A stretch of 18,992 bases of DNA, from positions 1 to 18,992 of the forward strand of contig CAIPJU010000117.1 in the NCBI GenBank assembly GCA_903865465.1, read 5' to 3'. Positions 1 to 8,239 of the stretch are shown one piece after another. The position numbers were made by a program, and so were the translations under genes. A model generated the notes under the pieces. It was given only the letters and a program-made list of their open reading frames with translations, was not told where the DNA came from and ran no database searches. Positions within the stretch are counted from its first letter, which is position 1. Every line of letters begins with the position of its first letter. Source of the DNA: an uncultured Bacteroidota bacterium. GTDB lineage: Bacteria; Bacteroidota; Bacteroidia; Bacteroidales; VadinHA17.

Positions 1-363
1 ATCCTGGCTAACCTTCTCGTTTTTGCCCTGGTCATCATGGGATTTATCGCACTGATTATTCCGGGTATTATAATCGGATGCAGGCTTATCTTTGTCTCCT
101 ATATTATAATGGACAAGAAGCTCGATCCGATAGAGGCAGTTGAGCTCAGCTGGAAACTGACTAGAGGCCACGGCTGGCGGATATTCCTGATGGGATTTGT
201 ATCAATTTTCATCGTATTGTTTGGATTGTTGATGCTGATAGTGGGAATATTCCCTGCATTAATCTGGATTTCCAGTTCATTCGCAACTCTTTATGAATCT
301 GTATTACGCGAAAAAGAACCCCGTGCTGTTGAACCCTTACCGGCTTCTGAATTTACTATCTGA
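1..363 (+). CDS. C-terminal part of an integral membrane protein (YciC/DUF975-like)
   Basis: The reading frame is open from the first base of the window, so this is the 3' end of a gene whose start lies upstream; 120 codons are visible before the TGA. The protein is strongly hydrophobic, with one membrane segment at the start, one around IPGIIIGCRLIFVSYIIM and a longer one near FLMGFVSIFIVLFGLLML. Between them is a short cytoplasmic-looking stretch, DPIEAVELSWKLTRGHGWRI. This pattern (membrane helix ending in PG, then D/P-x-EA-x-x-SW-x-LT-x-GH-x-WRIF) is typical of the YciC/DUF975 and glycerophosphodiesterase membrane-domain-like families of poorly understood multi-pass proteins. I know of no enzymatic role for this type. 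The tail, about 20 residues, is polar and proline-rich. An internal ATG at 37 exists but is not needed as a start. Family assignment is by pattern recall only. Confidence 0.7.
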   Translation: MLANLLVFALVIMGFIALIIPGIIIGCRLIFVSYIIMDKKLDPIEAVELSWKLTRGHGWRIFLMGFVSIFIVLFGLLMLIVGIFPALIWISSSFATLYESVLREKEPRAVEPLPASEFTI

Positions 364-455
364 TGGTGCCCCTGGCAGGAAACTTTCTGATCAGTTGGAT
401 TGTTATTTATGAATAAACTTGATTAATTTTACGATTAATACTTAAAAGCAATAAT

Positions 456-1394
456 ATGAAAACAAGGACATCCTTTCTGATTCTGATCTTAGCTCTGCTT
501 CTGCCCGCCAATATTAATGCTCAATTTGGTGGTGTTCTCAAGAAAACACTTAACAAAGCTCTCAATAAAGAGATCGGACATCAGGTCGATACTGCAGTTA
601 ATAAAAGCATAAAAAGTTCCGGCAACAATGAAAACGGGCAGAACAACCAGAATTCCAACTCCAATGCTCAGGAGGGGCAGGGAACTTTGGCCACTGGCCG
701 CGGACTCTTCGGAGGAAAGATTGATATAAAATATAACGAGGAGTATTTGTTCACCGGAAGAATTTATATGCAGATGGAAACATATGAAAAGAAGGATGTT
801 ATGAAATCGGACTATTATACCTTTTTCAGCGGGAATTCTCCCAATGCAGCCATTGAAGTTCAGATCCAGAACTCTAAAGAAAAGGGATCAACAATGCCCT
901 CTGTTTTTCTTTTTGACGGCGATAACAGATGCTTTATGATGCTTATTAACAACGGGGAGTCAAAGACAGGGATTATTTCAAACATCCCGTCAGATTCCTC
1001 GATGGCTTCAATGACAAAGAATCAAAAGGGTGAAAAAAGTTTAAAACCCACTATCACAAAAACAGGAAATACAAGAATGATAGCCGGTTATAACTGTGAT
1101 GAGTATAAGGTGGCTGAAGAGGGCAAGGAAAATTATTCTCTGATCTGGCTCACCAAAGATCTTAAAATCAAAGCCGACAGGAAATACTGGGGTAAGGCAG
1201 GAATGCCTTCGTATTATGGAGACCCTGCTCTTGAAGGTGCTATTATGCTCGGCATGGAATCGTTTGATAAGAATAACCAGCCTGCAATGAAAATGGAGAC
1301 AAAAGAGATTAACGAAAGCTACTCCCATTCCGTTTCAACAGCAGGTTACACCTTTATGAAGATGAATTTTGGTCAGGCAGGAAAAACCAAATAG
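456..1394 (+). CDS. Secreted DUF4412-like protein of unknown function
   Basis: A 312-residue exported protein. Residues 1-22 form a classical signal peptide: a basic start (MKTR), a leucine-rich core and a probable cleavage site after NINA before Gln23. Residues about 51-75 are a low-complexity linker rich in Asn, Gln, Ser and Gly. The remainder, about residues 80-312, resembles the Bacteroidota DUF4412 family. In it a region with ARMIAGYNCDEYK-like character (here RMIAGYNCDEYKV) is followed by an LIWLTKDLKI strand and a GMESFDKN segment. No catalytic residues are recognisable. The cell location is probably periplasm or outer membrane; there is no lipobox and no T9SS tail. The ATG at 456 places the signal peptide correctly and there is no credible alternative. 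The gene is about 90 bp downstream of the preceding membrane protein and convergent with the helicase, so there is no functional link from context. Confidence 0.75.
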   Translation: MKTRTSFLILILALLLPANINAQFGGVLKKTLNKALNKEIGHQVDTAVNKSIKSSGNNENGQNNQNSNSNAQEGQGTLATGRGLFGGKIDIKYNEEYLFTGRIYMQMETYEKKDVMKSDYYTFFSGNSPNAAIEVQIQNSKEKGSTMPSVFLFDGDNRCFMMLINNGESKTGIISNIPSDSSMASMTKNQKGEKSLKPTITKTGNTRMIAGYNCDEYKVAEEGKENYSLIWLTKDLKIKADRKYWGKAGMPSYYGDPALEGAIMLGMESFDKNNQPAMKMETKEINESYSHSVSTAGYTFMKMNFGQAGKTK

Positions 1395-1416
1395 AAACTC
1401 TTTCTCAGAGTTTTTT
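1395..1416. terminator. Short hairpin between convergent genes, possible two-way terminator
   Basis: Directly after the stop of the DUF4412-like gene, AAACTCT (1395-1401) can pair with AGAGTTT (1407-1413) across a 5-nt loop. Ts continue to 1416 on the plus strand, and on the minus strand the hairpin is followed by CTATTT. The right half overlaps the last codons of the opposing helicase gene. The stem is only 7 bp and mostly AT, so this is a plausible but weak shared terminator. Confidence 0.4.
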
Positions 1417-3693
1417 AAGCTTGGCAAATCTTAAGAGAAGCTTCTTGCTACCCTCCCTGTCGAACTCGACAGTGGCAGTGGTATCGGGAGCTTTTCCTTC
1501 TATTGCAACTATCACTCCTTTTCCAAACCTTTCGTGCTCCACAGTATCTCCTTCTGTATACTGACCTGAACTGGCTACAGACTGAGGGCTCGTAGTAACT
1601 GGTCCGGCTTCGATTTTAGTCATCTTCCTGAATCTACCGTCGGGTTTCATTTGCTTAACAGGTTCTTCCCTGACTGGCTTCGGACTTGCTGCCGGCATAT
1701 TATTCTTAGGGAAAGGCTTTCCACCTGTCTGTGGGTACTGAAGAAATTTCTGATCCACTTCGCGCAGAAACCTGCTTGGACTGCAGTGTTCAAGGTTCCC
1801 CCATTTGTACCTGTTTAAGGCATAGCTGAGAGTAGCTTGTTTTTCGGCACGGGTAAGGGCAACATAAAATAGCCGCCTCTCCTCTTCAAGTTCCCTGGCG
1901 CTGCCAGTCGACATTGGCGAAGGGAAAAGGGTATCTTCCATCCCAACAATATATACATGCTTGAATTCAAGTCCCTTTGCCGAATGCATTGTCATCAGGG
2001 TAACTTTATTCCTGTCCTCTGCTTTTTCTGAATCCTGGTCGGTGAGAAGGGCTACATTAGCCATATATGCCTCAATAGTTGCGGGTTCTCCGTTAGTTTC
2101 GGCTGCTTCAGTAAAACCCTTTATTGCATTCAGCAACTCCTCGAGGTTTTCGTAACGGCTGACATCTTCAGGAGTATTGCCCTCTTTCAGCTCCCTCATG
2201 ATTCCTGAAGCCATTGCAATTTCCCTTGCTTTGGTAAACGCATCTACCAAATCGTAATCGCGGCGAAGGTTATTGATGACCTCGGCATATGACAATAGCT
2301 TTTTGGAAGTCGAGGAATTAAAATATTCGTGATATTTAACTGATTCAGGAATGAGGCTCCAGGGAGTCGCATCCAATGAGGTGCCCAGATCGAACAGTTT
2401 CTGAATGGTAGTCTCACCAATTCCACGCTTGGGATAATTCACCGATCTCTTGAATGCCTCCTCATCTTCGGGGTTGATGACCATCCGGAAGTAGGAGAGG
2501 AGATCCTTTATCTCCTTGCGTTCATAGAATGACAATCCTCCGTAGATCTTATAGGGAATGTTTTTTCTCCTTAATGTCTCTTCAAAGATTCTCGACTGGG
2601 CATTGGTCCTGTACAATATTGCAAAATCGACCCAGTTTAGCTGTTGCGAGAATTTCTTGTCGAAGATATCGGAAGCAACATTGAATCCCTCTTCCGAATC
2701 GGTCATTGCCTGAAAGACCTGGATCTTTTCACCCTCTTCGTTCATCGAGAAGACCTTTTTCTCGATCTGACCCTCATTATTGGCTATTATAGTGTTTGCA
2801 GCATCAACAATTGTCTGGGTGGAACGGTAATTCTGTTCGAGCTTGAAGAGCTTATAGTCATCATAATCATTTTTAAATTCCAGGATGTTTTCAATCCTGG
2901 CCCCCCTGAAAGAGTAAATACTCTGAGCATCATCGCCAACAACGCATATGTTCCTGTGAAGGGCGGAGAGTTTTTTTACAATCAGGTATTGCGAGTAGTT
3001 GGTATCCTGGTATTCGTCAACAAGAATATAATGAAACTTCTCCTGGTATTTCTGAAGAACATCACGAAAGTCCCTAAAGAGTACATTGGTATTTAACAGA
3101 AGATCGTCGAAATCCATTGCATTCGCTTTAAAACAGCGTCCTGCATATGTTCTGTAGATGTCCGACATCAGTGGCATTCTGCTCGATTTGTCATACTCGT
3201 TCATACTGGCATCTGCTCCGTACATGTTTGCTGTGACAAGGCTGTTCTTGGCACTTGAGATCCTTGAAGCTATAGCGCCGGGCTTGTAGACATTATCATC
3301 AAGGTTCATCTCTTTCAGAATGGTACGGATGAGACTTTTTGAGTCAGACGAATCATAGATGGTGAAGCTTGGCTTATAACCTAACTTTTCTCCTTCCATC
3401 CTAAGAATTTTTGAAAATATTGAATGGAAGGTTCCCATCCATAGAAACCTGGCTACTTCGGGACCTGCTATTTTGGTTATTCTCTCCTTCATCTCCTTAG
3501 CCGCTTTGTTTGTGAAGGTGAGTGCAAGGATCTTTGATGCCGGCACACCCTGCCGGAGAAGATGTACAATACGGTAAGTCAGCACCCTGGTTTTTCCAGC
3601 GCCGGCGCCCGCTATAATGAGAGAGGGTCCTTCGGTGTGGATAACTGCCTCTTTCTGAGGTTCATTAAGATCATTCAGGTATTCTGGTAACAT
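1405..3693 (-). CDS. pcrA: ATP-dependent 3'-5' DNA helicase, PcrA/UvrD family
   Basis: Superfamily 1A helicase of 762 residues, involved in nucleotide excision and mismatch repair, recombination control and removal of transcription-replication blocks. All motifs are in order: Q-motif LNEPQKEAV (9-17), Walker A AGAGAGKT (28-35), motif Ia LTFTNKAAKEM, motif II DEYQD (226-230), motif III GDDAQSIYSFRGA (253-265), motif IV QNYRST (287-292), motif V TMHSAKGLEF and motif VI VALTRAEK. The C-terminus has the PcrA-type Tudor-like module (GDTVEHERFGKGVI..VEF), which in other species contacts RNA polymerase. A linker rich in Pro and Lys precedes it. The frame extends 14 codons upstream to a TTG at 3735. 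I prefer the ATG at 3693 because it gives the usual MxxYLxxLNxxQxxAV start and because a TAAATTTG promoter element lies inside the upstream extension. Monocistronic. It could equally be named uvrD. Confidence 0.95.
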   Translation of the reverse strand: MLPEYLNDLNEPQKEAVIHTEGPSLIIAGAGAGKTRVLTYRIVHLLRQGVPASKILALTFTNKAAKEMKERITKIAGPEVARFLWMGTFHSIFSKILRMEGEKLGYKPSFTIYDSSDSKSLIRTILKEMNLDDNVYKPGAIASRISSAKNSLVTANMYGADASMNEYDKSSRMPLMSDIYRTYAGRCFKANAMDFDDLLLNTNVLFRDFRDVLQKYQEKFHYILVDEYQDTNYSQYLIVKKLSALHRNICVVGDDAQSIYSFRGARIENILEFKNDYDDYKLFKLEQNYRSTQTIVDAANTIIANNEGQIEKKVFSMNEEGEKIQVFQAMTDSEEGFNVASDIFDKKFSQQLNWVDFAILYRTNAQSRIFEETLRRKNIPYKIYGGLSFYERKEIKDLLSYFRMVINPEDEEAFKRSVNYPKRGIGETTIQKLFDLGTSLDATPWSLIPESVKYHEYFNSSTSKKLLSYAEVINNLRRDYDLVDAFTKAREIAMASGIMRELKEGNTPEDVSRYENLEELLNAIKGFTEAAETNGEPATIEAYMANVALLTDQDSEKAEDRNKVTLMTMHSAKGLEFKHVYIVGMEDTLFPSPMSTGSARELEEERRLFYVALTRAEKQATLSYALNRYKWGNLEHCSPSRFLREVDQKFLQYPQTGGKPFPKNNMPAASPKPVREEPVKQMKPDGRFRKMTKIEAGPVTTSPQSVASSGQYTEGDTVEHERFGKGVIVAIEGKAPDTTATVEFDREGSKKLLLRFAKLKKL

Positions 3694-3723
3694 TAGTCTT
3701 TCAATTAAATGGTGCTGAGGGCG

Positions 3724-3731
3724 CAAATTTA
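3724..3731 (-). promoter_or_regulatory. Bacteroidota-type -7 element of the helicase gene
   Basis: On the minus strand this reads TAAATTTG, a full match to TAnnTTTG. Transcription would begin a few bases downstream, near 3717, giving a leader of about 24 nt before the ATG at 3693. No good -33 TTG is seen at the ideal distance; TGG is the nearest. It supports the shorter protein start. Confidence 0.5.
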
Positions 3732-3831
3732 GCAATATAGGGTTGAGGTTTCCATTATAGTCTGAACTAAAAGTCTTATTTTTATTAACAGTAATTTCTT
3801 CACAGATCTAACAGGTTAAAACTGAACTTTT

Positions 3832-4155
3832 ATGAAAAGGTATGGACAAATAATTGGATTAAAACCCGAACAGCTTGAAATCTATAAGGAATATCACAGA
3901 GACGTGTGGCCTGAGGTTCTGGCGACAATTAAGAAATGCAAAATTCAGAATTATTCAATCTTCCTTAAGGATGATATCCTTTATGCTTATTTTGAATATA
4001 CAGGAACTGATTATGCAGCCGATATGGCAATTATGGCGGCTGACCCTAAAACACAGGAGTGGTGGAAGATTATGGACCCCATGCAGGAACCTGTTTCCAC
4101 TGCCAAACCTGGTGAATGGTGGAGCGTCATGGAAGAGGTGTTTCATACCGATTGA
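3832..4155 (+). CDS. rhaM: L-rhamnose mutarotase family protein (DUF718)
   Basis: A 107-residue protein of the RhaM/YiiL fold, which interconverts the alpha and beta anomers of L-rhamnose and, in relatives, other 6-deoxy sugars such as L-fucose. Positions lining the active site of the E. coli enzyme are kept with identical numbering: Tyr18, His22 (catalytic) and Tyr41, with the tandem tryptophans at 77-78 shifted by one. The conserved segments HRDVWPEVL (22-30) and DPKTQEWWKIMDP (71-83) are typical, as is the C-terminal EEVFH. Full length for the family, no signal peptide, so cytoplasmic. It lies divergent to the helicase and 85 bp upstream of the next gene, with no rhamnose or fucose catabolic gene in the window. 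The natural sugar therefore cannot be told from context and the symbol is by family only. Confidence 0.85.
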   Translation: MKRYGQIIGLKPEQLEIYKEYHRDVWPEVLATIKKCKIQNYSIFLKDDILYAYFEYTGTDYAADMAIMAADPKTQEWWKIMDPMQEPVSTAKPGEWWSVMEEVFHTD

Positions 4156-4179
4156 ACCATCATTCTGCATATAATTTAT

Positions 4180-4187
4180 TATACTTG
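4180..4187 (+). promoter_or_regulatory. Possible -7 element upstream of the T9SS cargo gene
   Basis: TATACTTG matches TAnnTTTG at all but one position and is followed by GCACC. It would give the downstream PKD-protein gene its own promoter, with a leader of about 45 nt. Single-mismatch matches are common by chance, so the call is tentative. Confidence 0.3.
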
Positions 4188-4240
4188 CACCGGAAAAGTA
4201 CCAAAAGCTTCCGATAATCGTTATGTAAGTTAAGTTTTGT

Positions 4241-5464
4241 ATGCCTGTGCGTTATTATTTTCTCATCATATTGATTTTCCTGCCGCTGGTTTCAGTGGCT
4301 CAGCTTCTTGCGCCGGGATCCAACGCCGTCAGGTATACTGCATATCCTGCTTCTCAGGTAAAAGATCCGATTTTCATTTACTGCAATAGCTCAGGAAATC
4401 AGAAGGGAACTCTCATTGCCGGCAATCCGGATGGTTTGGTTAACCATAATTTTATCTGGTATCAGTGGAGCAATGACACCAAAAGTTTCAGCATTCCATT
4501 AAAATCGGAATCAGGAGTCAAAAGTTCCACGGTTGATAACCTTGATGAGGGCGGATACAGGGTGGAGATCACAGGAGGCAGAGATACTATTCTTACCGGC
4601 TGGATTTTTACCGACAGTCCATATTCTCTTGCCCAGCTTCAGAACAGGACCTGTGCCTATGTTGCCCTGAAAGGAAAGGTTGCCATCGACACTTTCTATT
4701 ATTCTGATCCTTCCACTGGGGTAAGGGTCAAACTGCCTGATGGTGTCGGTTTCCTCTGGTCATCAAATCCATCCTCAACAATTCCCTACCCCGACCTTGT
4801 GCTTAATCCGCAAACATTTGATCCTCCCCTGGTTGATGTAACATATAATCTTCAGGTTACTGACAGCTTCGGATGCATTAGCAACTCATCATTCGATTAC
4901 ACATCTATCCATGTAAAGGCCGACTTTGAATTCGACCCTCAAACCGGTGAAGCTCCGCTTGAAGTTACCTTTACAGATAAATCGATAAGAGCTTCAAAAT
5001 ATAAATGGGAATTCGGCGATGATTCAACCTCTACATTGAGCAATCCGCCTCCGCATATTTATTATAAGCCGGGGGAATATTCGGTAAAACTGACTATCGA
5101 AAGCGATTTGCATTGCATTGATTCACTGCGTCCCGAGACAAAAGTTGTGGTTGTACCATCTGCCCTCGACATTCCCAACGTCTTTACTCCTAATGACGAC
5201 GGATTAAATGATATTTTCATCCCCGAGACAAAATCGCTTCGTTTTCTCAACATTGAAATTTTCAGCCGGAGCGGAATCAGGGTTTACAGCTTCAATGGCG
5301 ACGGTGAAAAACTGAAGAACTGGAAAGGATGGAATGGGAATATCAACAATTCATCGGTAAAGGCAGCTCCCGGTGTCTATTTTTACCTGATCCGTGCGTT
5401 AGGCTGGGATGATGTCTATTATAACGGCAAGCTGCAGAAGGGATTTCTCTACCTCTACAGGTAA
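4241..5464 (+). CDS. PKD-domain surface or secreted protein with T9SS type B sorting domain
   Basis: A 407-residue protein predicted to cross the inner membrane by Sec and the outer membrane by the type IX secretion system. Residues 1-20 are a signal peptide, cleaved after VSVA. Residues about 25-220 contain two Ig-like-looking beta regions with few recognisable motifs. Residues about 225-295 are a PKD domain, marked by FEFDPQTGEAPLEVTFTD, YKWEFGDDSTS and YYKPGEYSVKLTI. Residues about 311-407 are the gliding-type (type B) C-terminal domain, starting IPNVFTPNDDGLNDIFIP and ending in the FYL..KGFLYLYR strands. This signal normally directs export and attachment or release at the cell surface. 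There is no enzymatic domain, so an adhesin-like or structural role is plausible but is inference. Probably its own transcription unit. Confidence 0.85.
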   Translation: MPVRYYFLIILIFLPLVSVAQLLAPGSNAVRYTAYPASQVKDPIFIYCNSSGNQKGTLIAGNPDGLVNHNFIWYQWSNDTKSFSIPLKSESGVKSSTVDNLDEGGYRVEITGGRDTILTGWIFTDSPYSLAQLQNRTCAYVALKGKVAIDTFYYSDPSTGVRVKLPDGVGFLWSSNPSSTIPYPDLVLNPQTFDPPLVDVTYNLQVTDSFGCISNSSFDYTSIHVKADFEFDPQTGEAPLEVTFTDKSIRASKYKWEFGDDSTSTLSNPPPHIYYKPGEYSVKLTIESDLHCIDSLRPETKVVVVPSALDIPNVFTPNDDGLNDIFIPETKSLRFLNIEIFSRSGIRVYSFNGDGEKLKNWKGWNGNINNSSVKAAPGVYFYLIRALGWDDVYYNGKLQKGFLYLYR

Positions 5465-5511
5465 ATCTTAATTTCTTATTGCAGCCTTATCTTTGTTTAA
5501 TATGCACCGGC

Positions 5512-5928
5512 TCATTGCCAGACTCCTATGATCAAACCCATGATTGTCAGGCTTAAAACGCTGTAGAGGGAGTTGATGAGGAAATGTACAAGGGTCCGGG
5601 ATTCAAAAAGATAACTAATACCCATAAAAGTAAAGACCCAACCGAGTCCGGCCATAAAGCCTGCCATGCCTCCGGCAAAAGCTCCTGCACCTTTTCCAAT
5701 AAACATTGCAAGGAAAAATGAAGCGATCAGGGCGAGTACGAATGAGAGTCCGAAGATCTTTGTCATGTTTGCTTTCCTGGTCGACTCTTCTGTAATACCT
5801 GTCTCCTTCATCCATCGTTTTGCAAAAAGAAGGGGAGAGTACCACAAGCCTCCGAGAATAAAAGCGCTAACAGCAGCAACTATTATTGCCAGCCAATTCA
5901 AATTCTGAAAAGCATTTTGAAGGTTCAT
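5512..5928 (-). CDS. DUF1761 family small membrane protein
   Basis: A 138-residue multi-pass protein with four predicted membrane helices, at about residues 10-32 (LNWLAIIVAAVSAFILGGLW), 55-75, 80-105 and 115-135. The first helix ending in GGLWYSPLLFAKRW is the recognisable DUF1761 signature; the polar loop EETGITEEST-like (here KETGITEEST) separates helices one and two. The molecular function of the family is unknown. The frame can be extended two codons to a TTG at 5934, but the ATG at 5928 is the natural start. It converges with the T9SS cargo gene, 47 bp away, and is separated by about 90 bp from the dipeptidase upstream on the same strand, so it may be read from its own promoter or as a distal part of that operon. 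Confidence 0.8.
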   Translation of the reverse strand: MNLQNAFQNLNWLAIIVAAVSAFILGGLWYSPLLFAKRWMKETGITEESTRKANMTKIFGLSFVLALIASFFLAMFIGKGAGAFAGGMAGFMAGLGWVFTFMGISYLFESRTLVHFLINSLYSVLSLTIMGLIIGVWQ

Positions 5929-6017
5929 AATCAAATGAATATTAAGTTTATTTTAAAACAAAATATTCATCGAAATGTTCTGAAACCGATTGCCTTCATT
6001 CTGTCAGTCTTTACCTT

Positions 6018-7094
6018 TTATCGCGGAAGGTTTCGTTTCAGAAAGCGAATGAAATTACCGCTCAGAACATTATTTATATCCATTTCAGAATACCCTTTGA
6101 CTGAAAGGAGGTCATCTATTTTCTGTAAGCCGGCAATGGTTTCAATCTCGCAGGGCGATTGTTCTGTGCCGTATGCCCCGTCGAGGTCGGAACCTATTCC
6201 TGCATGCAGTGAATTACCCGCCAACTGGCAGATGTGATCTATATTATTTATTATCTGTGAAAGAGAAACACCCATGTCTACAGGATCTGATTTTCCGCTA
6301 ATCCAGCCCGGGACCATCATCCAGGCATCGAGGGCAACTCCAATAACCGCATCCCTTTCTATAAGTTCAGTGATCTGTTGATCGGTAAACTGCCTGTTGT
6401 GGGGTACAAAAACACGGCAATTGTTATGGCTGGCCCAAACGGGTCCATGAAAAACATCGAGAGCTTCCCTGAAACTTTCATCGCAGAGATGGGAAGCATC
6501 GAGAATCATCCCCAGACGTTCAATTTCCTTAATAAGCTCTCTGCCTTCATTGGTTAATCCACCCGTTGAATCGGTTCCGTTTGCATATCTCCCCGGGCCG
6601 TAATGTGACATACCGATAGCACGCAGTCCATAGTTATATGCCTTTTCAAGATAATTAACAGAAACTATTGAATCGGCTCCTTCAAGACTTAAGATGTACC
6701 CGATGGGAGTTGTAATTGGGTCAGCTTCCCAATCGGAAAGATGACTATCAAGGTCGGATCTGGTTTTTATCTGTCTCATCTCACCTTCATCCTCCATGAC
6801 TCTGTACCAGGCGAGCTGCCCCTGGGTTTGTGCCCAGGCCTGCTCGGGTGAATTCCATCCGGGGATAATGCTTCCGGGTTTTACATACCGGGCTATTTGT
6901 GTTGCAACACAGATTCCGACGTTCCCTTCACGCATCGAAGGAAAGCTTACTGTTCCTTTCCCCCTGTCGGGTTTATCATTCATCCCCTGTTCAAGCTTTC
7001 TGATTTCTCCCACTGTCAGTCTGAAATCCCTGTTCCACTCCATGGCGTTCATCGACAGGTCGAGGTGGGAATCAAAAATCAACTTCTTATTCAT
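6018..7094 (-). CDS. Dipeptidase, peptidase family M19 (renal/membrane dipeptidase type)
   Basis: A 358-residue zinc dipeptidase with a TIM-barrel fold. The binuclear metal site known from human renal dipeptidase is intact: His10 and Asp12 (DSHLDLS), bridging Glu138 (LEGAD), His202 (LDASHL) and His223 (WASHNN). The substrate-binding Asp303 sits in GIGSDLDG. M19 enzymes cleave dipeptides and commonly accept a D-residue at the C-terminal position. There is no signal peptide, so it acts in the cytoplasm. An upstream in-frame ATG at 7148 would overlap the previous gene by 40 nt and add a basic 18-residue tail. The ATG at 7094 lies 14 nt after that gene's stop and puts the metal motif where family members have it. 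It is the last gene of the RidA-DSD-dipeptidase operon and may supply free D-amino acids to the PLP enzyme. Confidence 0.9.
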   Translation of the reverse strand: MNKKLIFDSHLDLSMNAMEWNRDFRLTVGEIRKLEQGMNDKPDRGKGTVSFPSMREGNVGICVATQIARYVKPGSIIPGWNSPEQAWAQTQGQLAWYRVMEDEGEMRQIKTRSDLDSHLSDWEADPITTPIGYILSLEGADSIVSVNYLEKAYNYGLRAIGMSHYGPGRYANGTDSTGGLTNEGRELIKEIERLGMILDASHLCDESFREALDVFHGPVWASHNNCRVFVPHNRQFTDQQITELIERDAVIGVALDAWMMVPGWISGKSDPVDMGVSLSQIINNIDHICQLAGNSLHAGIGSDLDGAYGTEQSPCEIETIAGLQKIDDLLSVKGYSEMDINNVLSGNFIRFLKRNLPR

Positions 7095-7108
7095 CTTATC
7101 CCGGGATA

Positions 7109-8239
7109 TTAAATCGTTATTTTTCTTTTCCTGGCCTCTACGGCCCATTGACCTGTCACCTGGTTTCCTGTAACAACATTAACAAAATCATAGTGGTCAA
7201 CTGTGGGACAAATATGAAACGGGATACCATATATTACATCGCCTGTTCTAAATTTATCGGCATCCCTGGTTCTGATCACCATATGTTCTTCGCTGTGATT
7301 AACCATGGTATAGTTTCTAAGGCCGAAAAGGAAAACCCTGGGCTGGATCATTTCTGAAGCTATGGCTTTGTGACCAAGATCAAGGCATAATAAATCCTTT
7401 GCAGGCCTGCTTACAACTCTTGTTAGGAGAACGGCTGCATGGAGGAAATCCATATCGGTAAATGAACTGCCCGATTTGAAATCCCATAGGAGAAGGGTTC
7501 CCGGACTTAATTCAACATCGGGTCTCAGGGCATGTACGGGAAATGAGGGGGTTCCTCCGGCAACAATTCTTAACGGAGAGAAGCCATCGAGTCTGAGTTC
7601 ATCCAGAAGTTCAGTCACAGGTTCGAATGCCTTTTCGCACATTTGCTTCCGCAGGGAGATATCAGGTTCATGAATGTGACCATCATAAACATGTAATCCT
7701 GCTGCAAGCAACATGGGAGAATCGCTTATCCGGTTAAGGAGCCTGGATGCCTTTTCACCCGGAATGACGCCGGTACGATTCATCCCGTTATTTATATCGA
7801 GCCATACATTAGTCTCGGTACCTGTAGTTCTTGCAAGATCGGAGAGCTGAATAATAATTTCTTCCGAATCGGCTATGCACGATATCTCTGTCCCGGGAAA
7901 TTCCCTCTGCAGGTTGAAAAACCTCTTAAGGCCCGGACCCACGGGCTGCATCGCCAGCAGGATGTCTTTGGCGCCGCAGCGGGCAACCATCTCTGCTTCA
8001 GCAATTGTGGCGCATTTGAATTTTCCGATACCATACTCCATCTGCATGGCGACTATTTCGGCCATTTTATGAGTCTTGACATGTGGCCTCAGACGCGACG
8101 GCTTACCAGCGATGGCTATCATTCTGCGTATATTCTCCTCTATTCTTTCAGGATAAACCAGCAGTGAAGGCGAAGCAATCTCGTCTATGTTTTTAACGCG
8201 ATACCACTGATCCTTTGTTTGGCTTTGATCTTCCATCAT
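7109..8239 (-). CDS. DSD1-like PLP enzyme: D-serine dehydratase or D-threonine aldolase
   Basis: A 376-residue, fold-type III (alanine-racemase-like) PLP enzyme with an N-terminal TIM barrel and a C-terminal metal-binding beta domain. The PLP lysine is Lys55 in RPHVKTHK (51-58). Other marks are the barrel strand NVWLDINNGMNRTG, the phosphate-binding AGGTPSFP (227-234), and the C-terminal metal motif His342-x-Cys344 in PFHICPTVD. Two activities occur in this family: metal-dependent D-threonine aldolase and zinc-dependent D-serine dehydratase. As I recall the structures, the His-x-Cys pair is that of eukaryotic D-serine dehydratase, while the characterised aldolase uses His-x-Asp. With a RidA protein encoded just upstream, I favour the dehydratase, but this is inference. 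The ATG at 8239 overlaps the ridA-like stop codon by 4 nt (ATGA), implying translational coupling. Confidence 0.88.
   Translation of the reverse strand: MMEDQSQTKDQWYRVKNIDEIASPSLLVYPERIEENIRRMIAIAGKPSRLRPHVKTHKMAEIVAMQMEYGIGKFKCATIAEAEMVARCGAKDILLAMQPVGPGLKRFFNLQREFPGTEISCIADSEEIIIQLSDLARTTGTETNVWLDINNGMNRTGVIPGEKASRLLNRISDSPMLLAAGLHVYDGHIHEPDISLRKQMCEKAFEPVTELLDELRLDGFSPLRIVAGGTPSFPVHALRPDVELSPGTLLLWDFKSGSSFTDMDFLHAAVLLTRVVSRPAKDLLCLDLGHKAIASEMIQPRVFLFGLRNYTMVNHSEEHMVIRTRDADKFRTGDVIYGIPFHICPTVDHYDFVNVVTGNQVTGQWAVEARKRKITI

Noticed and set aside
2644..3096. 150-codon open frame on the plus strand inside the helicase gene
   Set aside because: It lies wholly antisense to a gene with all helicase motifs, and its translation has no recognisable family features.
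7095..7148. N-terminal extension of the dipeptidase from the ATG at 7148
   Set aside because: It would overlap the preceding gene by 40 nt and add a basic, family-atypical tail; the ATG at 7094 gives a 14-nt gap and the expected distance to the metal motif.
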